Of a DNA stretch of 64,000 nt, positions 26,536-34,523 are shown in pieces. Position 1 is the first letter of the stretch; each line of letters begins with the position of its first letter. Made by a program: the position numbers and the translations under genes. The notes beneath the pieces are model-generated. The model saw only the letters and a program-made list of their open reading frames with translations, was not told the origin of the DNA and ran no database searches. Origin of the DNA: Actinomycetaceae bacterium (lineage in GTDB: Bacteria; Actinomycetota; Actinomycetes; Actinomycetales; Actinomycetaceae). The stretch lies in assembly GCA_028724905.1 (NCBI GenBank), contig JAQYTG010000004.1, positions 94,923-158,922 of the forward strand, written 5' to 3'.

Positions 26536-28016
26536 TGGCACAGCAAAGTTCCGGCAAAAGTGCTGGCAAGCATGAGTCTGCCTCTGGTGAGCAGGGATCT
26601 GTGCCCGTGAACGGATCCGTGAATGATCCTGTGGGTGAGTTTGCGGCTGAGTCTGCACGTGAGTTTACAAGTGATTCAGTGGGCGAGTTTGCGGCTGAGT
26701 CTGCACGTGATTCGGTGAGCGGTTCTGCAAGTGACTTTGCGGGCAGATATCCCGCGCGCGAGCAGCAAGAGATGGCTGTGATTGCGGCGGCGCAGACGCT
26801 ACTCGCTGAGGGGCTCGTAGCTCGCACGTGGGGGAATCTATCAGCGCGGATTAGCTCTGATCGCTTCGTGATCACCCCCTCAGGGCGTGATTACCGCGAT
26901 CTGGCAGGGGCAGATTTAGTGCAGGTAAACCTCGATGGAGAATGGGAGGGAACGCATAAACCATCGGGAGAGAAAGGTATCCATGCGCTCATTTATCGAG
27001 AGCGCCCCGATGCGAAATTTATCATTCACACCCATCAGCCTTACGCTTCGGCGCTCTCCCTGGGCGCGAAAAGCTATAAGCTGCCCGCTGATCTGCAAGA
27101 ATTGCTGGGCGCGCGCGTGCTCCCCATCGCCAGCTATGGTTTGCCGGGTACGAAGAAACTACACAAAGCCATGTTGGAGGCAGTGCGGCGCACGGGGGCG
27201 CGAGCCGTGCTCATGCGGGCTCATGGGTTGCTGGTATTCGGCGGTGACGCCCAGGAGGCACTCGCCATTGCGCGCGCCGTGGAGAAATTCTGCCGCAGCG
27301 TATATCTCACCCGCGTCTCCATCGTGCCCGAAGACGACGTTCAGGTTCAAGATGGTTCAGGCAGTGGCGGCGTGCTCAGCGCAGAGCGGATCTGGACGCG
27401 CAGCGGGATGGCTGCACGGGGAGCCGGTGCTTATGGCGCAGAATCGAGCGGTGTAGCCGCTGATGGCATGGCCACGGGTGGATCAGCCACAAACGGGATG
27501 GCTGGGCAGAATCGGGCGCAGGCCGGCGCCGAAGCGGCCCTAGAATCGGCGGCATTAGGCCCAGAAGAGCAGGCGAAAGCCGAGGTGGCAGCGCTCTTTG
27601 CCGCGCGCCCAGACGTGCACTGCATTATCGGAGAATCCGATCCGGCAGTGCTGGCGCACAGCACCGGCCTGCGCCCATACCTCGACGATTTCTCGCAGAT
27701 TGTGGGGCTGAAAGCCGGCACTGTGGAGCACAGCGTGCGCTCTGCGCGGGGAATCGTACACGGCAAAGTTTTCGGTGCCCTCAAGAAAGTGGGCGTGCCA
27801 GATCTTGGCCTGTCCAATGCGGCATTCGGGGTGTATGCCTATTGCATGGGTAAGGATGTGGAAGATGCGCAGGCTGTGCAAATGGTGCTCCACAAGAATG
27901 CGCTCGCGGCTAGCTTTGGCCGCACGTATGCAGCTAAACCGCTCGGCAGTCTCGACGGAGCACTGCAGCACGCCGTCTACGCGCTGCAGTATTCCAAGTT
28001 GAAAGACGAAAGCTGA
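26535..28016 (+). CDS. Two-domain class II aldolase/adducin protein
   Basis: 493 residues. Residues 1-75 are low-complexity with a 16-residue repeat (VGEFAAESAR...) encoded by 48-bp units. Residues about 78-265 form a class II aldolase domain: VARTWGNLSARIS, FVITPSGRDY, the metal-binding FIIHTHQPYASAL, and MRAHGLLVFG. A Gly/Ala/Met-rich linker follows (about 285-335). The last 150 residues look like a second aldolase domain that has lost the metal ligands: the HTHQP position reads GESDP, while RPYLDDFSQIVGLKAGT keeps the family shape. Class II aldolases cleave ketose or acid-sugar phosphates using zinc. The coupling with the aminotransferase and the divergent kinase suggests a short catabolic route. 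Reaction unknown. Confidence 0.82.
   Translation: MAQQSSGKSAGKHESASGEQGSVPVNGSVNDPVGEFAAESAREFTSDSVGEFAAESARDSVSGSASDFAGRYPAREQQEMAVIAAAQTLLAEGLVARTWGNLSARISSDRFVITPSGRDYRDLAGADLVQVNLDGEWEGTHKPSGEKGIHALIYRERPDAKFIIHTHQPYASALSLGAKSYKLPADLQELLGARVLPIASYGLPGTKKLHKAMLEAVRRTGARAVLMRAHGLLVFGGDAQEALAIARAVEKFCRSVYLTRVSIVPEDDVQVQDGSGSGGVLSAERIWTRSGMAARGAGAYGAESSGVAADGMATGGSATNGMAGQNRAQAGAEAALESAALGPEEQAKAEVAALFAARPDVHCIIGESDPAVLAHSTGLRPYLDDFSQIVGLKAGTVEHSVRSARGIVHGKVFGALKKVGVPDLGLSNAAFGVYAYCMGKDVEDAQAVQMVLHKNALAASFGRTYAAKPLGSLDGALQHAVYALQYSKLKDES
26631..26760 (+). repeat. 48-bp tandem repeat in aldolase N terminus
   Basis: GTGGGTGAGTTTGCGGCTGA... starts at 26631 and is repeated from 26679 as GTGGGCGAGTTTGCGGCTGA..., with a third degenerate unit after 26727. 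It encodes the 16-residue repeat. The aldolase fold itself begins only afterwards, so the repeat may be an added or slippage-expanded leader. Confidence 0.85.
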
Positions 28017-28039
28017 CGGCAGCGGCTGAAGACTAGCAA

Positions 28040-28075
28040 ACTGACAATTAACGAGCTGACAATTAACGAGCTGAC
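28040..28075. repeat. 16-bp tandem repeat after the aldolase
   Basis: CTGACAATTAACGAG is present twice in direct succession (about 28040-28074), followed by degenerate CTGACGGCTGTGAA and CTGATGGCTGTGAA units. It is non-coding. Confidence 0.75.
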
Positions 28076-28149
28076 GGCTGTGAACTGATGGCTGTGAATT
28101 AACAGCTGGCGAACTGCGGTCGGCGATTCAAATCCGAGCTCGACATCAT

Positions 28150-28197
28150 TGATCCGCCCGCTAGTACCACCTGGGAGTGATACTAGCGGGCGGATCA
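28150..28197. terminator. Bidirectional terminator between aldolase and ROK gene
   Basis: A 17-bp perfect inverted repeat, TGATCCGCCCGCTAGTA against TACTAGCGGGCGGATCA, with a 14-nt loop, lies between two convergent genes. A second small stem TGTGAGC/GCTCACA follows at about 28199-28218. Confidence 0.85.
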
Positions 28198-28253
28198 TTG
28201 TGAGCTGTGATGCTCACAGGCAGCTAAACCTTCAACCACCGGCGAATGCGCTA

Positions 28254-28327
28254 TAAAGCATGGGCGAACGCGCATATCGCGGCTAGATCTTAAAGCATGG
28301 GCTAGCGCGCATATCGCGGCTGAAACT
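28254..28327. repeat. Tandem 37-bp repeat downstream of the ROK gene
   Basis: Two adjacent 37-bp units (28254-28290 and 28291-28327) start TAAAGCATGGGC and share CGCGCATATCGCGGCT. They differ at about seven positions. They lie 20 bp past the ROK stop codon. Confidence 0.85.
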
Positions 28328-28347
28328 TAAACCGCGAGCTTTACAAC

Positions 28348-29532
28348 TCACGAGGCGGTCATGGAGGCATAAGGATTGCGGAAGAAATGCTCGAACGCAG
28401 CAAAACACGCGCCGGTGGCGGAGGCAAGTACTCCATGCTCATCAGCTATGACGGAGATAGTGTTCCAGCGAGAACTCAGGGTGCGGTATTTCAGCTCGGC
28501 GTGCAATATGTGCTCAAAGTGGGGTAGGAGCAGCCCGAGATTTCCCCCTAATATCACTAGATCGAGATCTAGCAGGTTAAAGACGTTCGCAATCCCGCGC
28601 CCAAGGGAAACTGAAGCAGTGTCAAGAGCTGCACGTACGTCGTCATCCCCAGCTAAAAAGCGTTCAATGAAAGTCTCTATTGTCTCTCCGAGCGGGATGT
28701 GTGCTCGGCGGAGCAATGCATCTTGCCCAAGGTATTGTTCGAGGCACCCGTTTGCTCCGCAGGTGCATTGCGGGCCAGTGGGGTCGATGCAAATGTGCCC
28801 AATCTCGCCAGCCCACCCGTGTTTGCCTTTGAAGATGGAGCCATTAATCATAATCGCCGAGCCGATTCCCACTTCTCCTGAGAGATAGAGAAAAGTGTGA
28901 TTTTTGGTGGCACGCCCAGGGGAGGTGTAGAGAGAGGCGAAAGCCGAGGCGTCGGCCTCGTTGAGCACGCAAAATTGCGCTTCGGGGAAGGGGATAGATA
29001 GGTAATCCAAGGGGGCTAGATCCGTCCAGCCAAGGTTGGGGGCTGTGAGTAGATGGTTGGTGTGCTCGTCCACGAGCCCAGGCAGGCACAGGCTCACGCA
29101 GATCACGTGGGCGCCAGCGGGCTTTTCCCATTGGTCAAGAAGTTTCTGAACGGCTGCAAACACTGTGGCAGGCTCGGAGTTTCGATTGCTGGTGCGCGTG
29201 ACGGTGGACAACACACGGGCGCCGGAAAGATCGAGCACCACGATGGCAATGTAGTTAATGTTGATTTCAATGCCGATGCTGAGATACGCCAGCTGAGTGA
29301 GAGCCAGTGGTAGCGATGGGCGCCCTGCCGAGGCATAGGTAGGCTCTAGCTCGCGTATGATGTGGCGCGACATGAGATCTTCTACTAGGCGCGAGACCGT
29401 CGCTTTCGTCAGTCCAGTGCGTGCAGCTACGGCTGCGCGTGACGGCGGTTCGGCACTCTGAGCGATGGTGCGCAGGACGAGTGACGAGTTTTGCTCTCGA
29501 AGAGTCTGAGCTTTCATCGCTGCGTGTGTCAT
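28348..29532 (-). CDS. ROK family transcriptional repressor (XylR-like)
   Basis: Sugar-responsive repressor, 394 residues. An N-terminal winged helix is followed by a ROK sugar-kinase fold. The HTH is visible in PPSRAAVAARTGLTKATVSR. The ROK part has the zinc/ROK signature near CTCGANGCLEQYL (CIDPTGPQCTCGANGCLEQ) and SGEVGIGSAIMINGSIFKG. The start at 29532 is preferred over 29694, because the longer frame would read through the promoter region. Divergent from a remnant xylose isomerase gene with a perfect TTTAGTT/AACTAAA operator between them, so xylose-type regulation is likely. The regulated operon is now decayed, which may leave this repressor without its target. Confidence 0.88.
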   Translation of the reverse strand: MTHAAMKAQTLREQNSSLVLRTIAQSAEPPSRAAVAARTGLTKATVSRLVEDLMSRHIIRELEPTYASAGRPSLPLALTQLAYLSIGIEININYIAIVVLDLSGARVLSTVTRTSNRNSEPATVFAAVQKLLDQWEKPAGAHVICVSLCLPGLVDEHTNHLLTAPNLGWTDLAPLDYLSIPFPEAQFCVLNEADASAFASLYTSPGRATKNHTFLYLSGEVGIGSAIMINGSIFKGKHGWAGEIGHICIDPTGPQCTCGANGCLEQYLGQDALLRRAHIPLGETIETFIERFLAGDDDVRAALDTASVSLGRGIANVFNLLDLDLVILGGNLGLLLPHFEHILHAELKYRTLSSRWNTISVIADEHGVLASATGACFAAFEHFFRNPYASMTAS

Positions 29533-29652
29533 AGTCTCACCGTTGTCTCTAGGTATTCTCTCGGCAGAATAAGGAAATTCTCCATGGCCTATCTTAGCGA
29601 ATGATGCTTGCTGCATAACTTTCCTGCCCACGAAAAGGTGAAGTGTAAACGC

Positions 29653-29691
29653 TTGACAACGCACAGCTAATAATTTAGTTTTATAACTAAA
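29653..29691 (+). promoter_or_regulatory. Promoter with XylR-type operator
   Basis: TTGACA (29653-29658), a 17-bp spacer and a weak TAGTTT -10 overlap a perfect inverted repeat TTTAGTT-TTAT-AACTAAA (29674-29691). It resembles the ROK/XylR operators of Gram-positives. It reads toward the xylA remnant. Confidence 0.75.
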
Positions 29692-29814
29692 CAAAGTACT
29701 GGCGGCAACGGAGCGGCATGATGAATCTTTATTCTTCTAGCACTGACGTATCGAATCGGTGTATTAGCCGCAGCAAGATGCGGGCTCTGCAGCGGATAGT
29801 GAAAGGAAAGACGA

Positions 29815-30290
29815 ATGAATTTGTGGGATGTAGATCCGATTGCTTATGTGGGAACGAAAGAGGTCGGGCAAGATCTTGGCTTTCGCTATTATGATGCCGA
29901 GCGCGTCGTAGCGGGCAAAAAAATGAAAGACTGGCTGCGTTTCGGCGTGGCCTGGTGGCACACGTTTAATCAAGAACTCGTTGATCCTTTTGGTGACGCC
30001 ACAGCGCAGCGCCCCTGGATGGGTAAGTATTCCAAGCCGCGTGATGAAGCACTCGCCAAGGTAGACTATGCGTTCGAGTTTTTCACAAAACTGGGTGTGG
30101 AGTACTTCTGTTTCCATGATCGTGATATCGCCCCCGAGGGAAACACCCTGCGGGAGACAAATGCCAACCTGGATAAAGTGGTGGCGAAGATTCACGAGAA
30201 TATGGAGGCCACTGGCGTCAAGCTCTTGTGGAACACCTCTAGTCTCTTCACGAACCCTCGGTTTTTAGCTGGGGCAGCGTCGTCACCGTA
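29815..30290 (+). pseudogene. xylA: Xylose isomerase, N-terminal fragment
   Basis: Xylose isomerase converts D-xylose to D-xylulose. Only about the first 158 residues remain (a full protein is near 390): [66 protein letters not shown] and [20 protein letters not shown]. The catalytic His in FHDRD is present, but the metal-binding glutamate and aspartate region is lost. After SSPYAD the sequence jumps into an ABC ATPase reading QILEIARS. The local frame runs on only to a stop at 30309. It lies under the XylR-type promoter. Clear remnant. Confidence 0.9.
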
Positions 30291-30632
30291 TGCTGATTCA
30301 AATCCTTGAGATTGCACGTTCGGTTTACCATCGAGCTGACGTCATCATTATGGATGAGCCTACTTCTGCAATCGCTGAAAAGGAGGTGACAGCGCTTTTT
30401 GAAAAAATTGCTAAATTGAAAGCTGATGGGAAATCAGCAGAAGGTCCTCGTTGCCCGTTGGCTTGCAGCAGATTCGGATCTACTCCTCCTCGATGAGCCA
30501 ACTCGAGGTATTGATGTTGCCGCTAAATTTGAAATTTACGAGATTATTGATGAACTTGCGAAGAAAGGCTGTGGCATTTTGGTTGTTTCTTCAGAGCTTC
30601 CTGAACTAATTGGTTTGTGTGATCGCCTATAA
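30289..30632 (+). pseudogene. Sugar ABC ATPase remnant (RbsA/XylG type), internally deleted
   Basis: Fragments of a two-domain monosaccharide importer ATPase. The first piece carries the Walker B of domain 1 (IMDEPTSAIAEKEV, then [11 protein letters not shown]). At about 30424-30433 it joins directly to domain 2 ([41 protein letters not shown]), one base out of frame. Roughly 250-300 residues between are missing, with a short GGGAAA overlap at the join that suggests deletion by microhomology. Start, Walker A sites and end are all absent. Non-functional. Confidence 0.9.
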
Positions 30633-30716
30633 ATCCACGGGAAGCCTTATTATTGCTATTCTTGTTGGGATTCTTATAGGTGCATCTGTAATCTCGTTTC
30701 TGCATTTTTTGTTGTG
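30633..30716 (+). pseudogene. Hydrophobic permease scrap
   Basis: About 28 codons in one frame (TGSLIIAILVGILIGASVIS...) look like a single transmembrane segment of an ABC permease. They lie between the ATPase remnant and the SDR remnant, where a permease would sit in a ribose/xylose operon. Too short to assign. Confidence 0.5.
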
Positions 30717-31024
30717 AATCGGCCGCAGATGCAGCCTGCGTATAATGCTTCGAAAGCAGCTGTTCATCATCTGACTAAATCACTTGCAGCCGAATGGGCT
30801 CCGAAAGGAGTGCGGGTAAACGCCATTGCTCCTGGTTATATCAAGACTGCGATGTCTCCTGTGGACGATCCCCGCTTTCGTCGTATGTGGATCGAGGATG
30901 CGCCAATGCAAAGATATGGGATGCCTGAGGAACTTGGGTCAGCTGTTGTTTTTTGGCTTCTGAAGCTGCCAGCTTTGTGACTGGCAGTGTGTTAGTGATT
31001 GATGGGGGATATACCGCGTACTGA
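30717..31024 (+). pseudogene. Short-chain dehydrogenase, C-terminal fragment with frameshift
   Basis: SDR remnant with the catalytic YNASK (AYNASKAAVHHLTKSLA), then APKGVRVNAIAPGYIKTAM. Near the end one T is missing from a run at 30947-30954. In the shifted frame the usual SDR ending is seen (FLASEAASFVTGSVLVIDGG) up to a TGA at 31022-31024. The N-terminal Rossmann half with the nucleotide-binding TGxxxGxG is absent. Remnant of a sugar or polyol dehydrogenase. Confidence 0.88.
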
Positions 31025-31054
31025 CGTGTGATAGCAGCTTCGAACTAAGATCCT

Positions 31055-31085
31055 GCGGGCGGCAAACTTACGGTTTGTCGCCCGC
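31055..31085 (+). terminator. Hairpin after the decayed operon
   Basis: GCGGGCGGCAAAC, loop TTACG, GTTTGTCGCCCGC with one G-U pair. It lies 30 bp past the SDR remnant. No U tract. Confidence 0.75.
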
Positions 31086-31113
31086 AACTTACGATTTAAT
31101 CTTTTAAAACTCC

Positions 31114-31155
31114 TTGACAGGTAGGTCTGTCCCCAAAAAACAAAAAATATAGGAT
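31114..31155 (+). promoter_or_regulatory. Candidate promoter of the tct operon
   Basis: TTGACA at 31114-31119 in an AT-rich stretch with TATAGG at 31148-31153. The spacing (28 bp) is too long for a standard pair, so only the -35 hexamer and AT-richness support this. Confidence 0.35.
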
Positions 31156-31216
31156 ATTTGATATATAGTAATAAGGGTCACAGTTGCATCCGGATTCCAT
31201 CTCTCAAGGAGGAGAC

Positions 31217-32191
31217 ATGAAAATCAAACGGTCAGTGTCGATAGTCGCTGTCATGTGTGCAGTGCTGAGTTTGTCTGCGTGTGGATCGTCGGGTACGTCC
31301 GCAGGTTCTCATGCAACGATTCCCGACAAGGTGGAAGTTGTTGTGCCCTGGGCTGCAGGAGGCGGTTCAGATAATGCCACTCGCCAGCTTTTGCTTGCCT
31401 CTGAAAAAGAATGCAAGACCTCGTTTGTGGTGTCCAATAAAACGGGAGCAGCTGGAGCTACTGGCCTTGAAGCTGGGGCTCGGGCGAAAAACAACGGCAA
31501 AACTCTCACGGATGTGACGGCAGAGATTTCTTTGTTGCCTCATTTGGGTAATACGAATATCTCGTATAAAGATTTCACTCCCGTGATGCGCTTTGCCTCC
31601 ATCTCTCCAGCGTTCGTCGTCAAAGCCGATTCTCCGTACCAAACAATTGACGATCTGGCGGATGCCATGAAAGCAGGGAAGTCTGTACGTGCTGGAACCA
31701 CAGGCAGGGGAGGTATCTGGGATATTGCGGCAGGTGGTTTTGAGGAAATGCTTGGGGCAAAGTTTACTGAACGCGTTCCCTACGATGGCGGTGCCTCAAT
31801 TATTGCTGCTGTGCTGGGTGGGCATCTTGAAGTGGCGGTGCTTGCAGCTCCAGAAGCTCTTGCGCAGGTAAAATCTGGGGATTTGCGAGTCCTCGCTATT
31901 GCCGACGATCAGCGAATTGACGTTTTTCCAGATGTGCCTACCCTCAAAGAATCTGGGTATGAATGGTCGGCTCAAACATGGTTTGGCATAGCGGGGCCAG
32001 CTGGAATGAGCGATGATCTCGTAAAGCAGTATGGCGATTGCCTGAAGAAAGGCTGGGATTCGGATACGTATCAGAAATTCCTCAAGGATCAAGGCTACAA
32101 CGCCACCTATATGGATGCAGCTGATTTCTCGCAGTTTCTGGAGGAAAAGTACACCGAGTTTGGTGAGCTCATTCCCCGTATCTACAAATGA
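31217..32191 (+). CDS. tctC: Tripartite tricarboxylate transporter substrate-binding lipoprotein (TctC/Bug)
   Basis: Captures a carboxylate-bearing substrate outside the cell for the TctAB permease. 324 residues with signal VSIVAVMCAVLSLSACG, lipidated at the lipobox Cys (LSAC). The mature part has the Bug fold hallmarks: KVEVVVPWAAGGGSDNATRQ, VVSNKTGAAGATGLEAGAR, VRAGTTGRGGIWDIAAGGF and KSGDLRVLAIADDQR with DVPTLKESGY. The ATG at 31217 has a strong CAAGGAGGAG box. It is first in a run tctC-tctB-tctA-isomerase-pdxA2, so the cargo is probably an acid sugar or hydroxy acid rather than citrate. Confidence 0.92.
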   Translation: MKIKRSVSIVAVMCAVLSLSACGSSGTSAGSHATIPDKVEVVVPWAAGGGSDNATRQLLLASEKECKTSFVVSNKTGAAGATGLEAGARAKNNGKTLTDVTAEISLLPHLGNTNISYKDFTPVMRFASISPAFVVKADSPYQTIDDLADAMKAGKSVRAGTTGRGGIWDIAAGGFEEMLGAKFTERVPYDGGASIIAAVLGGHLEVAVLAAPEALAQVKSGDLRVLAIADDQRIDVFPDVPTLKESGYEWSAQTWFGIAGPAGMSDDLVKQYGDCLKKGWDSDTYQKFLKDQGYNATYMDAADFSQFLEEKYTEFGELIPRIYK

Positions 32192-32239
32192 TTGTTGGCG
32201 TAGCTAGTGCTTATTGCATGAGGTAATGGGGTGTAAGTG

Positions 32240-32725
32240 ATGAAGCGGCCTTCACTCGGTAATGCTATTGCGGCAACGCTGATACTTGTGTTTGTTATTG
32301 CGGCATATATATCTTCTTTCAATGTATTAGATACATCGGGATCATCTGATCCTGGGCCTGCAGCCTATCCGCGAGTCATTCTTGCCGTCATCGGGATCTG
32401 CGCCTTGGGTATGTATTTTATTCGTGACGACGATCCCGATGAGCTAGGCAATGCTGATGATGCGGATGGGGAAGACCCGCCGCGATCAATCAAGATGGTG
32501 CTGGCGGTATTCAGCGCCATTGCAATCTATATTGGCGTCATCGGACTGCTGGGATACATCGTGGCTACAGCAGCATTTACGGCGGTTGTGGTCGTGCTTG
32601 CTGGGGAGCGTAAACCGCTGTATATAGCCTTGTACTCCATCATATTTTCGGTGGTTATCTATTTTATTTTCAATCAATACCTGGGCATCGTACTTCCCGA
32701 GGGGCTAGTGGAAGGACTTTTCTAA
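32240..32725 (+). CDS. tctB: Tripartite tricarboxylate transporter small membrane subunit (TctB)
   Basis: 161-residue membrane subunit with four predicted helices: AIAATLILVFVIAAYISSF, a second after PAAYPRVILAVIGICALGMY, and two closely spaced ones in the C-terminal half. An acidic loop (about residues 70-85) lies between. GTG at 32237 and ATG at 32240 are both possible. The latter is better spaced from AGGTAATGGGG. The stop abuts the tctA ATG with no gap. Confidence 0.88.
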   Translation: MKRPSLGNAIAATLILVFVIAAYISSFNVLDTSGSSDPGPAAYPRVILAVIGICALGMYFIRDDDPDELGNADDADGEDPPRSIKMVLAVFSAIAIYIGVIGLLGYIVATAAFTAVVVVLAGERKPLYIALYSIIFSVVIYFIFNQYLGIVLPEGLVEGLF

Positions 32726-34432
32726 ATGTTGGAGAACTGGATTCTGGGTTTCCAGGCAATTATGAGTCCGATGCCGCTACTGATGATGGTCGTAGGGGTA
32801 TTGGCGGGGATCGTGATAGGTGCTCTTCCAGGGCTTACGGCTGTGATGGGTGTGGCCGTGCTGATGCCATTTACGTTCTCGATGGATCCGCTCACTGGAA
32901 TAATGATGATGTGTGGCATCTATACATCCACCATTTATGCGGGCTCGATCCCATCTATTTTAATGAAAGTTCCAGGTACTCCGTCGTCGGCAGCCGCCAT
33001 TTTGGATGGTTATCCAATGGCCCAGCAGGGAAAGGGAGGCCAAGCGCTCAATATCTCTTTGTGGTCGAGCTTTATTGGCTCGCTAGCGGGAGGGATTCTA
33101 TTGGCTTTTACTGCGCCGATGTTAGCTGCAATCGCTGTGAAAGTGGGGCAAGCAGAATTTTTCATGTTGGCCGTGTTTGCTCTGACAGTGATTGCATCGC
33201 TCTCCGAGGGGGCTCTCATAAAAGGTTTGCTCTCTGGAGCTCTGGGGCTATTCATTGCGACTGTGGGGATGGATGCCCTCACGGGATCAGCGCGTTTCAC
33301 GTTTGGGATTCCTGATCTGCGCGCCGGTTTAGACTTTATTCCTATTCTTATTGGGCTGTTCGGGGTTTCTGAGGCCATCGCTCAATTTGAACGCCACTTC
33401 ATATACAAGGGCGGAGAAAAGCATAAAGTTGGTGACTTCACAATCCCCAAGAATATCTTTAAAAGACTGATTCCCCGCTGGCTGTACGGGACTGTGATTG
33501 GGTTTCTTATCGGAGTCTTGCCAGGAACTGGGGGTGAAGTCGGCTCCTTTGTGTCGTACAACGAAAACCGTCGTCTCTCTCGGCATAAGGAGACTTGGGG
33601 AAAAGGAGAGCCTGAAGGTCTTGCCTCTGCTGAGGTGGCTCACAACTCTGCGGTGCCTGGTACTCTAGCCCCCACCATCACTCTGGGAATTCCTGGCAAC
33701 TCCGTGGCCGCTATTATGATCGGCGTGCTCACAGTCCAGGGGCTGCACCCAGGGCCGCAGCTCTTCGAGGGCGAGCCACAACTCGTGTACGGGATTCTTT
33801 GGGGTTTTATCCTGGTGCCATTTGTAGTGTTTATTATTGGAAAACTCGGCATTCGTGCGTGGGGGCAAATTTTGCGAATACCTGCCCGCTTGCTGTGGCC
33901 GATTATTTTGGGAATTTGTTGCATCGGAGCTTTCTCCATCCGCTCGTCTGTGTTCGATATGGTGGTGATGCTTGTGGCAGGCATAGTAGGGTATTTATTT
34001 AATCGCGTGAAGATCCCTACCACTCCAATGGTCATTGGTCTGCTTGTTGGGCCGCTTGCAGAGGACGGATTCCGCAGAGCGACGATGCTAGAGGGTGGAT
34101 CGTTCGAGTGGATTTTCCACCCAGCGCCGCTCATTATGCTCATCCTTTCCATTCTCTCGCTTGCTGCGTCGATGCTGCGGTCATACCGCCTTCATAAGGA
34201 GCGGCAGACGCAGAAAATGAAGCGTCATCTAGTCTCAGCCGAGGAGAAATCGCAACGGCAAGAGAAGGGAAAGCCGCGGCAGCAGGAGAAAAGTGTGCGG
34301 AAGAACCGAGAGCAGGAAAATTTTGCGCAGGAAAGTAAGGACGTTTCTAGCTCTGAACCGCCTGTGTTGCCTGATCGTGACGCTTTTGGCCTTGAAAGTG
34401 TAAGCGTTGGTGACGACGATACGCATTGGTGA
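32726..34432 (+). CDS. tctA: Tripartite tricarboxylate transporter large membrane subunit (TctA)
   Basis: Main channel subunit, 568 residues. It shows the inverted-repeat gly/pro motifs GALPGLTAVMGVAVLMPFTF and GVLPGTGGEVGSFVSYNEN, VPGTLAPTITLGIPGNSVAA and LVGPLAEDGFRRA. About twelve hydrophobic segments end near residue 490. The final 75 residues are a hydrophilic, Lys/Gln/Glu-rich tail that normal TctA proteins lack; its last codons lie in a 19-bp tandem repeat (34407-34443). The tail may be dispensable. Substrate unknown, see neighbours. Confidence 0.93.
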   Translation: MLENWILGFQAIMSPMPLLMMVVGVLAGIVIGALPGLTAVMGVAVLMPFTFSMDPLTGIMMMCGIYTSTIYAGSIPSILMKVPGTPSSAAAILDGYPMAQQGKGGQALNISLWSSFIGSLAGGILLAFTAPMLAAIAVKVGQAEFFMLAVFALTVIASLSEGALIKGLLSGALGLFIATVGMDALTGSARFTFGIPDLRAGLDFIPILIGLFGVSEAIAQFERHFIYKGGEKHKVGDFTIPKNIFKRLIPRWLYGTVIGFLIGVLPGTGGEVGSFVSYNENRRLSRHKETWGKGEPEGLASAEVAHNSAVPGTLAPTITLGIPGNSVAAIMIGVLTVQGLHPGPQLFEGEPQLVYGILWGFILVPFVVFIIGKLGIRAWGQILRIPARLLWPIILGICCIGAFSIRSSVFDMVVMLVAGIVGYLFNRVKIPTTPMVIGLLVGPLAEDGFRRATMLEGGSFEWIFHPAPLIMLILSILSLAASMLRSYRLHKERQTQKMKRHLVSAEEKSQRQEKGKPRQQEKSVRKNREQENFAQESKDVSSSEPPVLPDRDAFGLESVSVGDDDTHW

Positions 34433-34443
34433 CGACGATACGC
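34407..34443 (+). repeat. 19-bp tandem repeat at the tctA stop
   Basis: TTGGTGACGACGATACGC at 34407-34424 is repeated at 34426-34443. The tctA TGA falls inside the second copy. Confidence 0.85.
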
Positions 34444-34502
34444 CAAACAATGATCGGCGGTGAAACGGTGGATAAATTACTAGATTCCACCCTGGTATCA
34501 GG

Positions 34503-34523
34503 CGCCCTATATACTATAGGGCG
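34503..34523. promoter_or_regulatory. Perfect 9-bp inverted repeat between tctA and the isomerase
   Basis: CGCCCTATA-TAC-TATAGGGCG. Compact and A/T-centred, it could be an operator for the GntR regulator at 37521 or a weak terminator. The gap 34433-34737 holds nothing else recognisable. Confidence 0.5.

Noticed and set aside
29815..30309. Calling the xylose isomerase functional
   Set aside because: More than half the enzyme, including most metal ligands, is missing.
30290..30496. Frame starting [11 protein letters not shown] taken as a separate small protein
   Set aside because: It is an internal piece of a sugar ABC ATPase with no start signal, continuing into a frameshifted second domain. 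Treated as a pseudogene fragment.
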